A stretch of DNA of 64,000 nt from the NCBI GenBank assembly GCA_964291335.2, contig OZ219748.1, positions 2,418,001 through 2,482,000 on the forward strand, written 5' to 3'. The translations under genes were made by a program, and so were the position numbers. The stretch's first letter is position 1; the number at the start of each line of letters is the position of its first letter. Below are positions 7,204 to 15,426 of the stretch, in pieces. Under the pieces are notes generated by a model. The model did no database searches and was not told the origin of the DNA. It was given only the letters and a program-made list of their open reading frames with translations. This stretch comes from G964291335 sp964291335 (GTDB lineage Bacteria > Chloroflexota > Dehalococcoidia > Lucifugimonadales > UBA3495).

Positions 7204-8157
7204 ATGGAACGGATCGGCTTTATTGGCCTGGGCAACATGGGCGGGGGAATGTCGCTGAACCTGCAGCGAGCCGGCTACCCCCTGGTGGTCTATGACCTGC
7301 GGGAAGAAGCTGCCCGCCCTCTGCTGGAAGGCGGGGCGCGGCTGGCCGGCTCGCCGGCGGAAGTGGCCGAGCATAGCGACATAACCTTTACTTCCCTGCC
7401 CGGCCCCAAAGAAGTTGAGGCGGTGGCCCTGGGCGGCGGGGGCGTGCTGGAAGGCATCCGCCCCGGCAGTGTTTACGTGGAGCTGTCTTCCAGCCGGCCC
7501 ACCCTGATTCGGGAAATTGAACCCAGGTTCCGCAGCAAGGGGGCTTATGTTCTGGACGCTCCGGTCAGCGGCGGCAAGTCAGGCGCGGCCAGCGGCAACT
7601 TGGCGGTGATGGTGGGCGGCGACCGGGAAATCTACCAGCGTGTCAAGCCGGCGCTCGATTCCTTCGGCGACAAGGTGTTCTACGCCGGGGAAATCGGCGC
7701 CGGTTCCATCTGCAAGCTGGTACACAATATGGTGGGGCATAGTGTAAGGCAGGCCATCGCCGAGGGGTTAACCCTGGGGGTCAAAGCCGGGGTGGAACCG
7801 GAAGCCCTTTGGGAGGGTATGCGGCGGGGTTCGCTGGGCCGGATGCGTATTCTGCATGAAGGGTTGGTGCGAACCATGTTTCGCGGGGAGTTTGACCCGG
7901 CCAGCTTTGCCCTGGAACTGGCCCATAAGGATATTTCCCTGGCAACCGAGTTGGCCCGGGAATACAGCGTGCCGATGCCAATGGCGGTGCTGGCCGAGCA
8001 GGTGGCGATGCAGGCCATCAACCGGGGCTGGAAAGACCGGGACAGCAGCGTTACCGTCTTGCTGCAGGAGGAGCAGGCCGGCGTCCAGGTACGCGCTCCG
8101 CACATTGACCCGGCCCGGTCAGCTCGTTTCATATCTACGCACCCGGATGATGCGTAG
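7204..8157 (+). CDS. NAD(P)-dependent 3-hydroxyisobutyrate dehydrogenase-family oxidoreductase
   Basis: 317 residues. The Rossmann motif GFIGLGNMGGGM is at the N-terminus, followed by the substrate-binding DAPVSGGKSGA motif and the catalytic Lys in GSICKLVHNM. These define the beta-hydroxyacid dehydrogenase family (3-hydroxyisobutyrate, tartronate semialdehyde and related substrates); the exact substrate is not evident. AGGGAGGAA precedes the ATG at 7204, so the longer upstream frame is rejected. A paralogue, on the other strand, lies at 9415-10311 beyond a permease, suggesting a small hydroxyacid-use locus. The end carries an extra tail of about 15 residues compared with the paralogue. Confidence 0.88.
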   Translation: MERIGFIGLGNMGGGMSLNLQRAGYPLVVYDLREEAARPLLEGGARLAGSPAEVAEHSDITFTSLPGPKEVEAVALGGGGVLEGIRPGSVYVELSSSRPTLIREIEPRFRSKGAYVLDAPVSGGKSGAASGNLAVMVGGDREIYQRVKPALDSFGDKVFYAGEIGAGSICKLVHNMVGHSVRQAIAEGLTLGVKAGVEPEALWEGMRRGSLGRMRILHEGLVRTMFRGEFDPASFALELAHKDISLATELAREYSVPMPMAVLAEQVAMQAINRGWKDRDSSVTVLLQEEQAGVQVRAPHIDPARSARFISTHPDDA

Positions 8158-8269
8158 GCGGCCCCAGCCCTTTTGGGCAACCTGGTGGGCGGTGGCCGTC
8201 CGCCCGCTGCCGGCCGGGCGCAGGCCCGGAACGCTGTCTCACGGTTAATTGTAAACTCCCTTACCGCCG

Positions 8270-8306
8270 GCCCGCCGGTCAGCCCCCCTTCTCCTGACCG
8301 GCGGGC
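8270..8306. terminator. GC-rich hairpin after the dehydrogenase
   Basis: A perfect 13-bp stem (8270-8282 with 8294-8306) with an 11-base loop, about 110 bp past the stop at 8157 and about 87 bp before the next start. No T tract follows, so termination is likely but not certain. Confidence 0.5.
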
Positions 8307-8392
8307 GTCGCGCACCGCCGGGCGGCGGAGGGCGTTTGAGGGGGCTGCCGGCGGCGCCGGGTCAACCGGACTGCCACTTTAAAGGAGCTTTA

Positions 8393-9301
8393 TTGAACCT
8401 GCTTTATCTCTGGGTTGCCTTGTCCAGCGCCGGCATACTGGGGTTTGTAACCGTGCTGGACAAGCGGCTGGCTTCCTGGAATATGCCCAGCCTGCCCGCC
8501 TTCTATGCCGGCGTTTCCCTGTCGCTGCTGGGCTTTGGCACTCTGGCTTTGGCCATAACCGGCATTCCCGAAGGGGCCTCGCTTACCGCCCTGGCCCTCG
8601 GCGGCGCTTCGGGCCTGTGCTGGGGCGGCGCTCTGGCCCTGATGTTCTGGGGTTACAAGCTGGAGGAGGTTTCCCGGTGTTCGGCCATTATTCATACCTT
8701 CCCGGTCTTCGTAGCGATTATGGGGGCGCTGTTTCTGGGGGAAACCCTTTCGCCGGGCCAATGGGCCGGCATTATGGCGGTGGTGGCCGGCGCTTTTCTG
8801 ATTTCCGTGTGGGGTTCTCGGGGCGGCCTGGCAATAAACTTCAACCGGGCCCTGCCGATTCTGCTGGGGGCCAGCCTGCTGACCGCGCTGGGCATGGTGC
8901 TGGGAAAACAGGCCCTGGCGGAACTGCCCGTCTGGCTGGTATTTTCCATGCGGAATTACGGAATGGGCCTGGTATTCATCATCCTGTGGCGGCCCGGCGC
9001 ATGGCGGGACCTGCTGGCTTCCCTGCGCGACTGGCGGACGGCGCTGCTGCTGCTTATGGCCGAGTTCATCCTGGCGCCCTTTGCCGTGTGGCTGAATGTG
9101 GCGGCGATTAGCCTGGGCCCGGTATCGCTGGTTTCCACCATTACCGGCACCCGGCCTTTGTTCGTATTTCTGTTCAGCACCCTGTGCAGTACCCGCTTGT
9201 TTCCGCTGCTGGACGAACCCCTGGCGGTGGATACCTTGCTGGTGAAGCTGCTGGCCATTAGCATGGTGCTGGCCGGCATTGTCGCCCTTACCTTGCTTTA
9301 G
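8393..9301 (+). CDS. EamA/DMT-family transporter
   Basis: About 302 residues, almost entirely hydrophobic, with some ten predicted membrane helices in two halves as in the drug/metabolite transporter (EamA) superfamily. Signs are CSAIIHTFPVFVAIMGALFLGETLSPGQWAGIMAVVAGAFLI at the end of half one and GPVSLVSTITGTRPLFVFLFSTL with DEPL in half two. I take the TTG at 8393 as the start because AAAGGAG precedes it by seven bases; the upstream frame is mostly intergenic. Its place between two hydroxyacid dehydrogenases suggests metabolite uptake or export, but the substrate is unknown. Confidence 0.85.
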   Translation: MNLLYLWVALSSAGILGFVTVLDKRLASWNMPSLPAFYAGVSLSLLGFGTLALAITGIPEGASLTALALGGASGLCWGGALALMFWGYKLEEVSRCSAIIHTFPVFVAIMGALFLGETLSPGQWAGIMAVVAGAFLISVWGSRGGLAINFNRALPILLGASLLTALGMVLGKQALAELPVWLVFSMRNYGMGLVFIILWRPGAWRDLLASLRDWRTALLLLMAEFILAPFAVWLNVAAISLGPVSLVSTITGTRPLFVFLFSTLCSTRLFPLLDEPLAVDTLLVKLLAISMVLAGIVALTLL

Positions 9302-9374
9302 CCGGGCAGCGCCACCGTCCCTTGCCCTTTAACCCAACGATAAGCCCTTACCCTGCTTTAGCCGGGCAGCACCC
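9289..9374. repeat. Short direct repeat across the permease stop codon
   Basis: About 28 bases at 9289-9316, covering the last permease codons and the stop, recur nearly unchanged at 9347-9374, 58 bp downstream. It looks like a small tandem duplication. Confidence 0.7.
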
Positions 9375-9414
9375 TGGCCGGGAGCAGCTTTCCGGCCGGC
9401 GCATAGCCGGCCGT

Positions 9415-10311
9415 TCAGGTTCCGGGCAGCCGCAATTGCACCCCGGCCTTCTCTTCCTGAAGTTTGGACACGGCGTCCGAATCCTCCGGCCCCCAGCCGC
9501 GATGCAGCGCTTCCACGTGCCGCTGATCCACCAGGTTCGCCAGGTCCATGGGGATGCCATACTCCCGCGCCAGGTCGGTGGCCAGCCGGACGTCCTTGGC
9601 GGCCAGCGCGGTGGCGAACCCCGGCGTAAAGTTGCCCTGAAAAAGGTAGCGCGGAAACTTCTCGATGATGCGCTTGTTGCTGCCAGAGCTGTTGGCGATA
9701 ACGTCGGCCAGAACCCCCAGGTCAACGCCGGCCTTTACGCCCAGCGTCAACGCTTCGGTAGTCAGCACGCCGATGCCCATGCTGAGCATATTGTTGCATA
9801 TTTTGCACACCATGCCGTTGCCGACCGGACCGCAATAGACTACGTGGCTGCCGATGGCGTCCAGGGTGGGCTTCATCCGGTTGAATATGGCCTCGTCGCC
9901 GCCGACCATTACCGCCAGCGTGGCGGCGGCGGCGCCATAAACCCCGCCGCTGACCGGCGCATCCAGCACATTCACCCCCTGCCGGGCGCAAACGTCGTGG
10001 ATTTGGCGCAGCATGGTAGGCGAATTAGTGGAAAGGTCCAGGTAAACGTCGCCGGCGGATGCGCCTTCCAGAATGCCGTTTTCCCCCAGCGCCACCGCCT
10101 CAACGTCCCGGGGCGCCGGGAGCGAGGTAAACACCACGTCATTCCCCGGCACGCACTCCCGGGGTGTGTCGGCCCAACGCGCGCCCATTTCCAGCAAGTT
10201 GGTGGCCGATTCTCGCCGCAGGTCGTGGACGGTTAGCTGATGCCCGGCTTTCACCAGATTTGCAGCCATGGGGTTGCCCATGTTGCCCAAGCCGATGAAC
10301 CCTACTTTCAT
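9415..10311 (-). CDS. NAD(P)-dependent 3-hydroxyisobutyrate dehydrogenase-family oxidoreductase (second)
   Basis: 298 residues, paralogous to the product of 7204-8157. It has GFIGLGNMGNPMA for dinucleotide binding, DAPVSGGVYGA for substrate binding and the catalytic Lys in GMVCKICNNM, followed by EALTLGVKAGVDL. Substrates of this family are short beta-hydroxyacids; which one is used is unclear. It is transcribed convergently to the permease and is followed upstream, on the same strand, by a PIG-L deacetylase gene. GAGGAGCG lies before the ATG at 10311. Confidence 0.9.
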   Translation of the reverse strand: MKVGFIGLGNMGNPMAANLVKAGHQLTVHDLRRESATNLLEMGARWADTPRECVPGNDVVFTSLPAPRDVEAVALGENGILEGASAGDVYLDLSTNSPTMLRQIHDVCARQGVNVLDAPVSGGVYGAAAATLAVMVGGDEAIFNRMKPTLDAIGSHVVYCGPVGNGMVCKICNNMLSMGIGVLTTEALTLGVKAGVDLGVLADVIANSSGSNKRIIEKFPRYLFQGNFTPGFATALAAKDVRLATDLAREYGIPMDLANLVDQRHVEALHRGWGPEDSDAVSKLQEEKAGVQLRLPGT

Positions 10312-10446
10312 ATCTAGCGCTCCTCGATTAGTTGCTTCGGGGTTGCCGCCGGATTATAACATTCGCTTCAGGGCAGGGCTATGCCGATGCGGCGGCCCGC
10401 CGACCGAGGGCCGCCGCTGGTTTATGGCAAGGGCGAAAACCGGCGC

Positions 10447-11157
10447 TTATTCCAGCACGAAGCGCTTAAAGGCTTCGGCATATTGAAAACCCACTTCCTC
10501 GCCGATTTCCCGGCGCCAGCCCTTCAGGTATTTATCGGCGTCCTCCGGGTCAACCTGGCTGGCGTGGGACTGCAAGGCGGCCACGGCGGTTTCGATATAT
10601 TCGGTTACATCCACATACTGGTCGGCGTTTGCCCGGTCCATTATCCAAAGCTCCGGCACTTTGTGGGGTTCCAGCCCTTCGGCCAGCAATTCGGGAAAGG
10701 TAAGGCGGTCCCGCGCTGCCGGGTAAACCGCAGAAAGGGCGGCCTCGCCGGCGGCGTAATGGTCCGGGTGACCAATGTAACCCTTGCCGGTAAGGGTGCG
10801 GACAGGGTTCTGGCAAATGACCAGGTCGGGCTTCCAGCGTCGAATCTGGCGGGCAATATCGCGGCGCAAAGCCAGGCTCGGCTCCAGCATGGCATCCTCA
10901 TAACCGAGGAACACCACCTCTTGCAGCCCCAGAGCCCGGCCGGCGTTAGTCTGCTCCTCCTGCCGGATTCGGATTAACTCAGGGCTGTCGATGGCCGGGT
11001 CGTCGATTCCTTTGCTGCCATCGGTGCATAGCACATAAACCATCCGCCAGCCTTCGCCGCACAGCTTTGCTACCGTGCCGGCGCAGCCCCATTCCGCATC
11101 GTCAGCGTGCGCTACCACCACCATTCCGCGCTTAACCTCATCTTTTTCCGCCGTCAT
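10447..11157 (-). CDS. PIG-L (LmbE-like) deacetylase family protein
   Basis: About 237 residues. VVVAHADDAEWGCAGT near the N-terminus corresponds to the zinc-binding AHPDDE motif of the PIG-L/LmbE family, with Ala in place of the usual Pro. GHPDHYAAGEAA supplies the later zinc ligand. Family members de-N-acetylate sugars such as GlcNAc-inositol or bacillithiol precursors. The ATG at 11157 (MTAEKDE), with GGGAGG upstream, is the likely start. The frame stays open for another 51 codons into the end of the IS1 remnant, so a longer fusion reading exists but is probably spurious. The presence of the IS directly upstream may have changed its promoter. Confidence 0.82.
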   Translation of the reverse strand: MTAEKDEVKRGMVVVAHADDAEWGCAGTVAKLCGEGWRMVYVLCTDGSKGIDDPAIDSPELIRIRQEEQTNAGRALGLQEVVFLGYEDAMLEPSLALRRDIARQIRRWKPDLVICQNPVRTLTGKGYIGHPDHYAAGEAALSAVYPAARDRLTFPELLAEGLEPHKVPELWIMDRANADQYVDVTEYIETAVAALQSHASQVDPEDADKYLKGWRREIGEEVGFQYAEAFKRFVLE

Positions 11158-11260
11158 TGCGCCGGGCCTCCCAGAGCGTTGAAAATATTCCGGACTGTTA
11201 CCGGTTCCTGTGGGAAATAATGACCGGATTTTAGCATATGGCTTAAGCGGGGTTTCGGGC

Positions 11261-12090
11261 TGTTCCCAGCCGGTATTGGCATTAAACCAGCCCAGCCGCC
11301 GGCGGCCCAACGCAATGGAATCCTCCAGTATCCGCAGGCTGTTGCTGTACCCCTTCGTCTTCCGGTGCAGCCGGTTCAGCTGTCCCGCAATTGGGAATGC
11401 AGCCCCTCGTTCCGGTTCACCGCTCCCCCTTTGCCTGGTTCATCCCGGTTCGCCGGCCGCCAGTTATATACCTGGCAAGCGTCCGTCTGGTATCCTTCCC
11501 CTCCGGCAGCCTCCCGTATCACCGCAGCAAGGGCGCCTCGGAACAGTCCCTCCGGCTCAAAGTCCACCCACCGCTGACCATCGGCCTCCGCTGCCACTGC
11601 CGTCCGGAGCCGGACCTCCCGGCGTTTCCCCCGCCGCCGGGCTTTCTGGTGCGTCCACAGCTCATCAAAGGAGATAACTCTGGGCAAAGGCTGACCGGGC
11701 TGCTGCTTTTGCCCCGCCTCAGCAACTCCCTGGCCTGACCGACTTTTTTAACCCAGGAATAGACGGTTTCTTCCTTGCTGCCCGGAATCCGGCTGCTGGC
11801 GGCCATGTCGCTGCCTTCGGTGTACATAGCTGCCGCCTGAGCCTTGAGCTGCTCCGGCTGGTGGGGATGCTCGGTTCCCGGGACGAAGTGGTAATGGCAG
11901 TGGCCGCAACGGTAGGTCTGCTGGCTGCGGGAGTGGTCGTATTTGGGGAGCCAGTTGGAGCCGTAGCGAGGGCATCGCATTCCGCCCCCCGGTATGCTCC
12001 GGGTTGGGCCATGTTGCTGCCTCCCGGCAGTATGGTTTCCTTGCTGGCTCTATTATACATTTATACCAACTCATGTTGGGAATGCCCCGG
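11261..12090 (-). mobile_element. IS1-type insertion sequence remnant, copy B
   Basis: About 830 bp in the opposite orientation to copy A at 337-844. The outer ends are imperfect inverted repeats (GGGGCATTCCCAAC-like at the 12090 end, and GGGCTGTTCCCAGC-like near 11261). It retains a central segment missing in copy A. Length is close to that of classical IS1 (about 770 bp). It separates the PIG-L gene from rsfS. Confidence 0.8.
11265..11980 (-). pseudogene. IS1-type transposase, degraded
   Basis: The first frame, from the ATG at 11980, has the zinc-ribbon N-terminus (YRCGHCHYHFVPG) but the first CxxC is CPRY, so one Cys is lost. It runs to an A6 tract (VYSWVKKVGQ), after which the family-like sequence (PRVISFDELWTHQKARRRG) continues in the -1 frame. 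Classical IS1 uses -1 frameshifting at an A6C site at the same junction, so this may be original design or decay. Further on, a one-base loss inside LRDS/LNRLHRKTKG shifts the frame again before the C-terminal RRLGWFNANTGW. Inactive as it stands. Confidence 0.75.
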
Positions 12091-12118
12091 CCAGGCTTGA
12101 ATTGAAGCCGAAGGCCGG

Positions 12119-12511
12119 ATGCTATACAATGGGCAATTATTGGATGTAACGGAAAGAGGTATTGACCTGAACGCAGCAGAGGTTGCCCAACTGGTGGTAG
12201 AGGTGGCTTCGGAGAAGTTGGCCGAGGACATTGTGCTGCTGGATTTGCGCCGACTGGCTCCTTTCACCGACTACTTCGTCATCATGTCCGGTGGTTCTTC
12301 CCGCCAGCTTGAAGCGCTGGAAGAGGATATTACCCAGGCGCTGCGGGATGCCGGGGTTCGCCGCTTTCATCGGGAAGGGACGCCGACATCGGGCTGGATT
12401 CTACTGGACTTCAGCAACGTCATCGTCCACATTTTCGGGCCGGAAGAGCGGGAATTCTACGAACTGGAACGGCTCTGGGCCCAGGCTCCCCAGGTGGTCA
12501 GGGTTCTGTAA
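12119..12511 (+). CDS. rsfS: Ribosomal silencing factor RsfS
   Basis: Up to 130 residues. The family hallmarks are AEDIVLLDLRRLAPFTDYFVIMSGGSSRQL (about residues 40-68, given here only for orientation: DYFVI and SGxSxRQ), then GWILLDFSNVIVHIF and the ending REFYELERLW. RsfS binds ribosomal protein uL14 and blocks subunit joining when nutrients are low. The start is uncertain: the ATG at 12119 overlaps a TATACAAT sequence that could be the -10 box, and the AAAGAGG at about 12151-12157 suggests a start further in, where only non-standard codons lie. The 3' end overlaps the convergent ndk gene by 14 bp. Confidence 0.88.
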   Translation: MLYNGQLLDVTERGIDLNAAEVAQLVVEVASEKLAEDIVLLDLRRLAPFTDYFVIMSGGSSRQLEALEEDITQALRDAGVRRFHREGTPTSGWILLDFSNVIVHIFGPEEREFYELERLWAQAPQVVRVL

Positions 12512-12950
12512 ACCAGCCGTCCAGGCTGCGGCGGTAGCTGATGATTTCTGCGGGCCGGAAGAAAAGGTTCACCTCTCGATCAGCCGACTCCGGGCTGTCC
12601 GAGCCATGGGTCAGGTTGCGGCCAATGTCAATCCCGAAGTCTCCCCGTATAGTGCCAGCCGGAGAGTTGGCCGGGTTGGTCTCGCCCAGGGTCCGCCGCA
12701 CTATGCTCACGGCGTTATCAGCTTGCCAGACCATGGCCACTATCGGCGATGACGTTATGAAGTCCACCAGCCCGGTGAAGAAAGGCCGTTCCGCGTGTTC
12801 GGCATAATGCTGCCGGGCCAGGGCAGCATCCACCTGCATCAGCTTAAGGCCCACCAGTTTCAGCCCCCGCTGCTCCAGCCGGGCAATTATCTGACCGACC
12901 AGGCCCCGCTGCACTCCGTCGGGTTTTACCAGTACCAGTGTCTGTTCCAT
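12498..12950 (-). CDS. ndk: Nucleoside diphosphate kinase
   Basis: 150 residues, normal length. TLVLVKPDGVQRGLVGQ at the start and NLTHGSDSPESADREVNLFF with the phosphorylated active-site His in HGSDS are diagnostic. It transfers the gamma phosphate among nucleoside triphosphates in the cytosol. It is the last gene of the minus-strand run thiL-tsaE-tsaB-ndk, about 90 bp after tsaB. The C-terminus, about ten residues longer than the family minimum, overlaps the 3' end of rsfS. Confidence 0.95.
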   Translation of the reverse strand: MEQTLVLVKPDGVQRGLVGQIIARLEQRGLKLVGLKLMQVDAALARQHYAEHAERPFFTGLVDFITSSPIVAMVWQADNAVSIVRRTLGETNPANSPAGTIRGDFGIDIGRNLTHGSDSPESADREVNLFFRPAEIISYRRSLDGWFTEP

Positions 12951-13043
12951 TTCGGGTCAACGTCCTTTCGGTTTTTTTAGCGGCCGGCGTTTTCAATGCG
13001 CCGGCCGCCGGCTTGTTCGGGCGGATTGACGGTGCGGCACCGG

Positions 13044-13733
13044 TCAGGACCGCTGCGGAACCCGGTCCCGCCGCCTGGGGCCGCCGATGGTAGGCAGCCG
13101 CAGATAACAGGGTTGCAGCGTAGTTACATCGTCCAGGCCCCCTAACTCCAGCCGCTGCCGACCCAGGCTGGTCAAGGCCCACAGCCGGGTCGCCGGAGAA
13201 TGGCCGACCACCACCGCTTTCACGCCCAGCCGCTCCTGAAGCAGCGCGGCGTTGGCTGAAACCGCCTCGCCGCAGAACAGGGTAGTTTCGGTAATTTCAA
13301 GAGTTAACTCATCCGGGGGGCAAATCCGATCATCCCGCGCCCGTTGTCCTTCCCGGTCAAAGAGGGCCGATGCAACCTCCTTACGGCCAGCGTCCAGCAG
13401 GGCGCAGACCGGCCGGCCCGAATTCAGGTAGGGCTGCGCCTCGGCGTCCAGGGTGCCCAGGCCCACCAGGGGGCGCTGGGAGGCCATGGCCAGGCCCTTG
13501 GCGACGCTCATACCGACGCGCAGAGCGCTGAACCCGCCGGGCCCCAACGCCACCACAATGCCTTCCAGGTCAGCGACGGTCAGGCCGCCTGTTTGCAGGG
13601 TATGGGCTATGGCCGGCATTAGTTCGGCGGTGTGGTTGACCGCCGAGTGCCAGGAGCGGCAGGACAGCACGCGGTCAGCATCGGCCAGGGCTACCCCGGC
13701 ATACCTGGTGGAAGTATCTATTGCCAACAGCAT
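13044..13733 (-). CDS. tsaB: tRNA threonylcarbamoyladenosine biosynthesis protein TsaB
   Basis: 229 residues. LLAIDTSTRYAGVAL at the start and VALGPGGFSALRVGMSVAKGLA (about residues 62-83) are the family's conserved blocks (GPGSFTGLR-type). TsaB works with TsaD and TsaE to add the threonylcarbamoyl group to A37 of ANN-decoding tRNAs. TsaE is encoded directly upstream, which supports the call. tsaD is not in the window. Confidence 0.92.
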   Translation of the reverse strand: MLLAIDTSTRYAGVALADADRVLSCRSWHSAVNHTAELMPAIAHTLQTGGLTVADLEGIVVALGPGGFSALRVGMSVAKGLAMASQRPLVGLGTLDAEAQPYLNSGRPVCALLDAGRKEVASALFDREGQRARDDRICPPDELTLEITETTLFCGEAVSANAALLQERLGVKAVVVGHSPATRLWALTSLGRQRLELGGLDDVTTLQPCYLRLPTIGGPRRRDRVPQRS

Positions 13734-13839
13734 TCAATCAACTCGGTTTTGCCTGGCCAGGCCCCGCAGCGGCTCCCGGTTCGCTGCCGGGGCGCCCCCC
13801 TGGGCGTCCAGCCGCTTGACCCCCGGATTGCGTTCCGGT

Positions 13840-14361
13840 TCATTCGGCTTCCCTTGCCGCCTGGCGCTGCCTGGCAGCCAACGCGGTCAGGGCCGGGCGG
13901 TAGCGCTCCGGAGCCGGTTCGAAAGCAATGGCGCGTCCCCTGCCGTCCTGTGCATAGTCCAGGTGAACCCACAGGCAGCCTTCGGGGAACAGTTCTTCGG
14001 CCCGATCGGCCCACTCCACAACGCAGGCTCCATCGCCGGACAACTGCTCGTCCAGTCCCAGGTCCCAGGCTTCCAGCGGGTCATTGATTCGGTAAAGGTC
14101 GAAGTGATACAGAGTCAGCCGACCCTGGTAGCGGGTCATTATAACAAAAGTGGGACTGCGGGCATATTCTGCCACGTCCAACCCCCAGGCGATACCCTGG
14201 GTAAGGCAGGTTTTGCCGGCTCCCAGGGGGCCGGTCAACAAAAAAACGTCGCCGGTCTTGGCATACTCTCCCAGCAGCTGCCCCACGGCCTGCGTCTCTT
14301 CCGGAGAGTGGGTAACGATGCGCAGGGCTTCAGCCAAAGTGATCCCATCCGGCGGGGGCAT
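13840..14361 (-). CDS. tsaE: tRNA threonylcarbamoyladenosine biosynthesis ATPase TsaE
   Basis: About 173 residues. The Walker A motif GPLGAGKTCLTQGIA, the switch-like SPTFVIMTRY and the LYHFDLYRI, VVEWADR motifs identify TsaE, the ATPase partner of TsaB/TsaD in t6A37 formation. The ATG at 14361 with AAGGG before it is preferred to the ATG at 14379. Either start lies inside the 3' end of thiL (about 30-50 bp overlap), indicating translational coupling. The C-terminal tail (EAPERYRPAL onward) is longer than in typical TsaE. Confidence 0.93.
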   Translation of the reverse strand: MPPPDGITLAEALRIVTHSPEETQAVGQLLGEYAKTGDVFLLTGPLGAGKTCLTQGIAWGLDVAEYARSPTFVIMTRYQGRLTLYHFDLYRINDPLEAWDLGLDEQLSGDGACVVEWADRAEELFPEGCLWVHLDYAQDGRGRAIAFEPAPERYRPALTALAARQRQAAREAE

Positions 14362-15370
14362 GGACCCTTTCTGCCCCATCGGGGTAAATCAATACAACCT
14401 GGCCCGGCGGCCCGGCGGTAATCTCCCCGATGACTGCCGCTCCCTGGGGAAGGGCGGGGATTAGCGAGTCCATCATTGGCGCAGGAGCCGTAAATAGAAG
14501 GATATAATCTTCGCCTCCGTTGAGGGCCAGGTTCAGGCAATCTGCCGGGAAAGCGGCTTTCAAGTGGGGATGCATTGGCGCCTGGTCGGTATAAACCCGG
14601 GCGGCCACGCCGCTGGCCCGGCAGAGTTTAGCCAGGTCGTCGGCCAGCCCGTCGCTGATGTCCATGGCCGCAGCGACGCCGGCCCGGGACAGCAGCTGCC
14701 CGGCGTCCACCGCCGGCCGGGGCCGCCGGTGGGCCTGACGCAGGTAGGCGTCGGCGGGCTTCGGAAGGGTCAACCCTTCCAGCAACAATTGCAGGCCCCC
14801 GCCCGAAGCGCCCAGGTAGCCGGTTACGCCCACCCGGTCGCCGGGACGCGCCATAGTGCGGAGCAAGGGCTGGCCGGCCCGCGCCCCGGTCAAGGCCACG
14901 GTAACGAATACTACCGGCGAGCGCACCACGTCGCCGCCCACGATGGCCACCCCGTAGTGTTGGCTGATTTCCAGCATACCCTGGTAGAGGGAGTCGATGT
15001 CGGCAACGGCGGTTTCCGGCGGCAGGCCCAAGGTAACCAAAGCGTAGAGGGGCCGTCCGCCCATTGCGGCAATGTCGCTGATATTGGAAGCCATGGACTT
15101 CCAGCCCAGGTCGGCCCAGGGGGTCGTTTGGCGGGTGAAGTGGACTCCTTCGACCACGGTATCGGTGGTACAGAGTTCGGTGGCCCGGAAAGCAGACCAG
15201 GCGGCGGTGTCATCCCCGGTATCCACCAGCAGCCGAAAGCCGTAATCGACGCCGTTATCGGGCCCCTGCCGCTGTCCGATAACCATGGCGTTCAGCCGCT
15301 CAATCAGGCCAAACTCTCCCAGATCCTTTACTTGCATGGCTGGTGCAGTGCGCCTCAACTCATGGGGCAT
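14330..15370 (-). CDS. thiL: Thiamine-monophosphate kinase ThiL
   Basis: Up to 346 residues; a start at MQVKDLGEFGLIERL (15337) matches the family N-terminus better than MPHEL at 15370. LLVDTGDDTAAW, TTDTVVEGVHFT, KSMASNISDIAAMGG and MDISDGLADDLAKL are the ATP- and Mg-binding motifs of the ThiL/PurM superfamily. The second Asp-rich NGGEDYILLF block is present. It phosphorylates thiamine phosphate to the active diphosphate cofactor. First recognised gene of the operon, overlapping tsaE. The pairing of thiL with tsaE is common across bacteria. Confidence 0.93.
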   Translation of the reverse strand: MPHELRRTAPAMQVKDLGEFGLIERLNAMVIGQRQGPDNGVDYGFRLLVDTGDDTAAWSAFRATELCTTDTVVEGVHFTRQTTPWADLGWKSMASNISDIAAMGGRPLYALVTLGLPPETAVADIDSLYQGMLEISQHYGVAIVGGDVVRSPVVFVTVALTGARAGQPLLRTMARPGDRVGVTGYLGASGGGLQLLLEGLTLPKPADAYLRQAHRRPRPAVDAGQLLSRAGVAAAMDISDGLADDLAKLCRASGVAARVYTDQAPMHPHLKAAFPADCLNLALNGGEDYILLFTAPAPMMDSLIPALPQGAAVIGEITAGPPGQVVLIYPDGAERVHAPAGWDHFG

Positions 15371-15426
15371 TGTTTGCCGGCCGGTTCGCCAGCCCCGGCC
15401 AACCGCCGGAGCCGGTCAGCGCTCCG

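Noticed and set aside
9322..10236. Plus-strand long frame opposite the second dehydrogenase
   Set aside because: Shadow frame with a GC-skewed composition; the minus-strand enzyme has all catalytic motifs.
12981..13007. Hairpin CGGCCGGCG-loop-CGCCGGCCG between ndk and tsaB as a terminator
   Set aside because: On the minus strand it is followed by an A run, not a T run, and it lies inside what looks like one operon.
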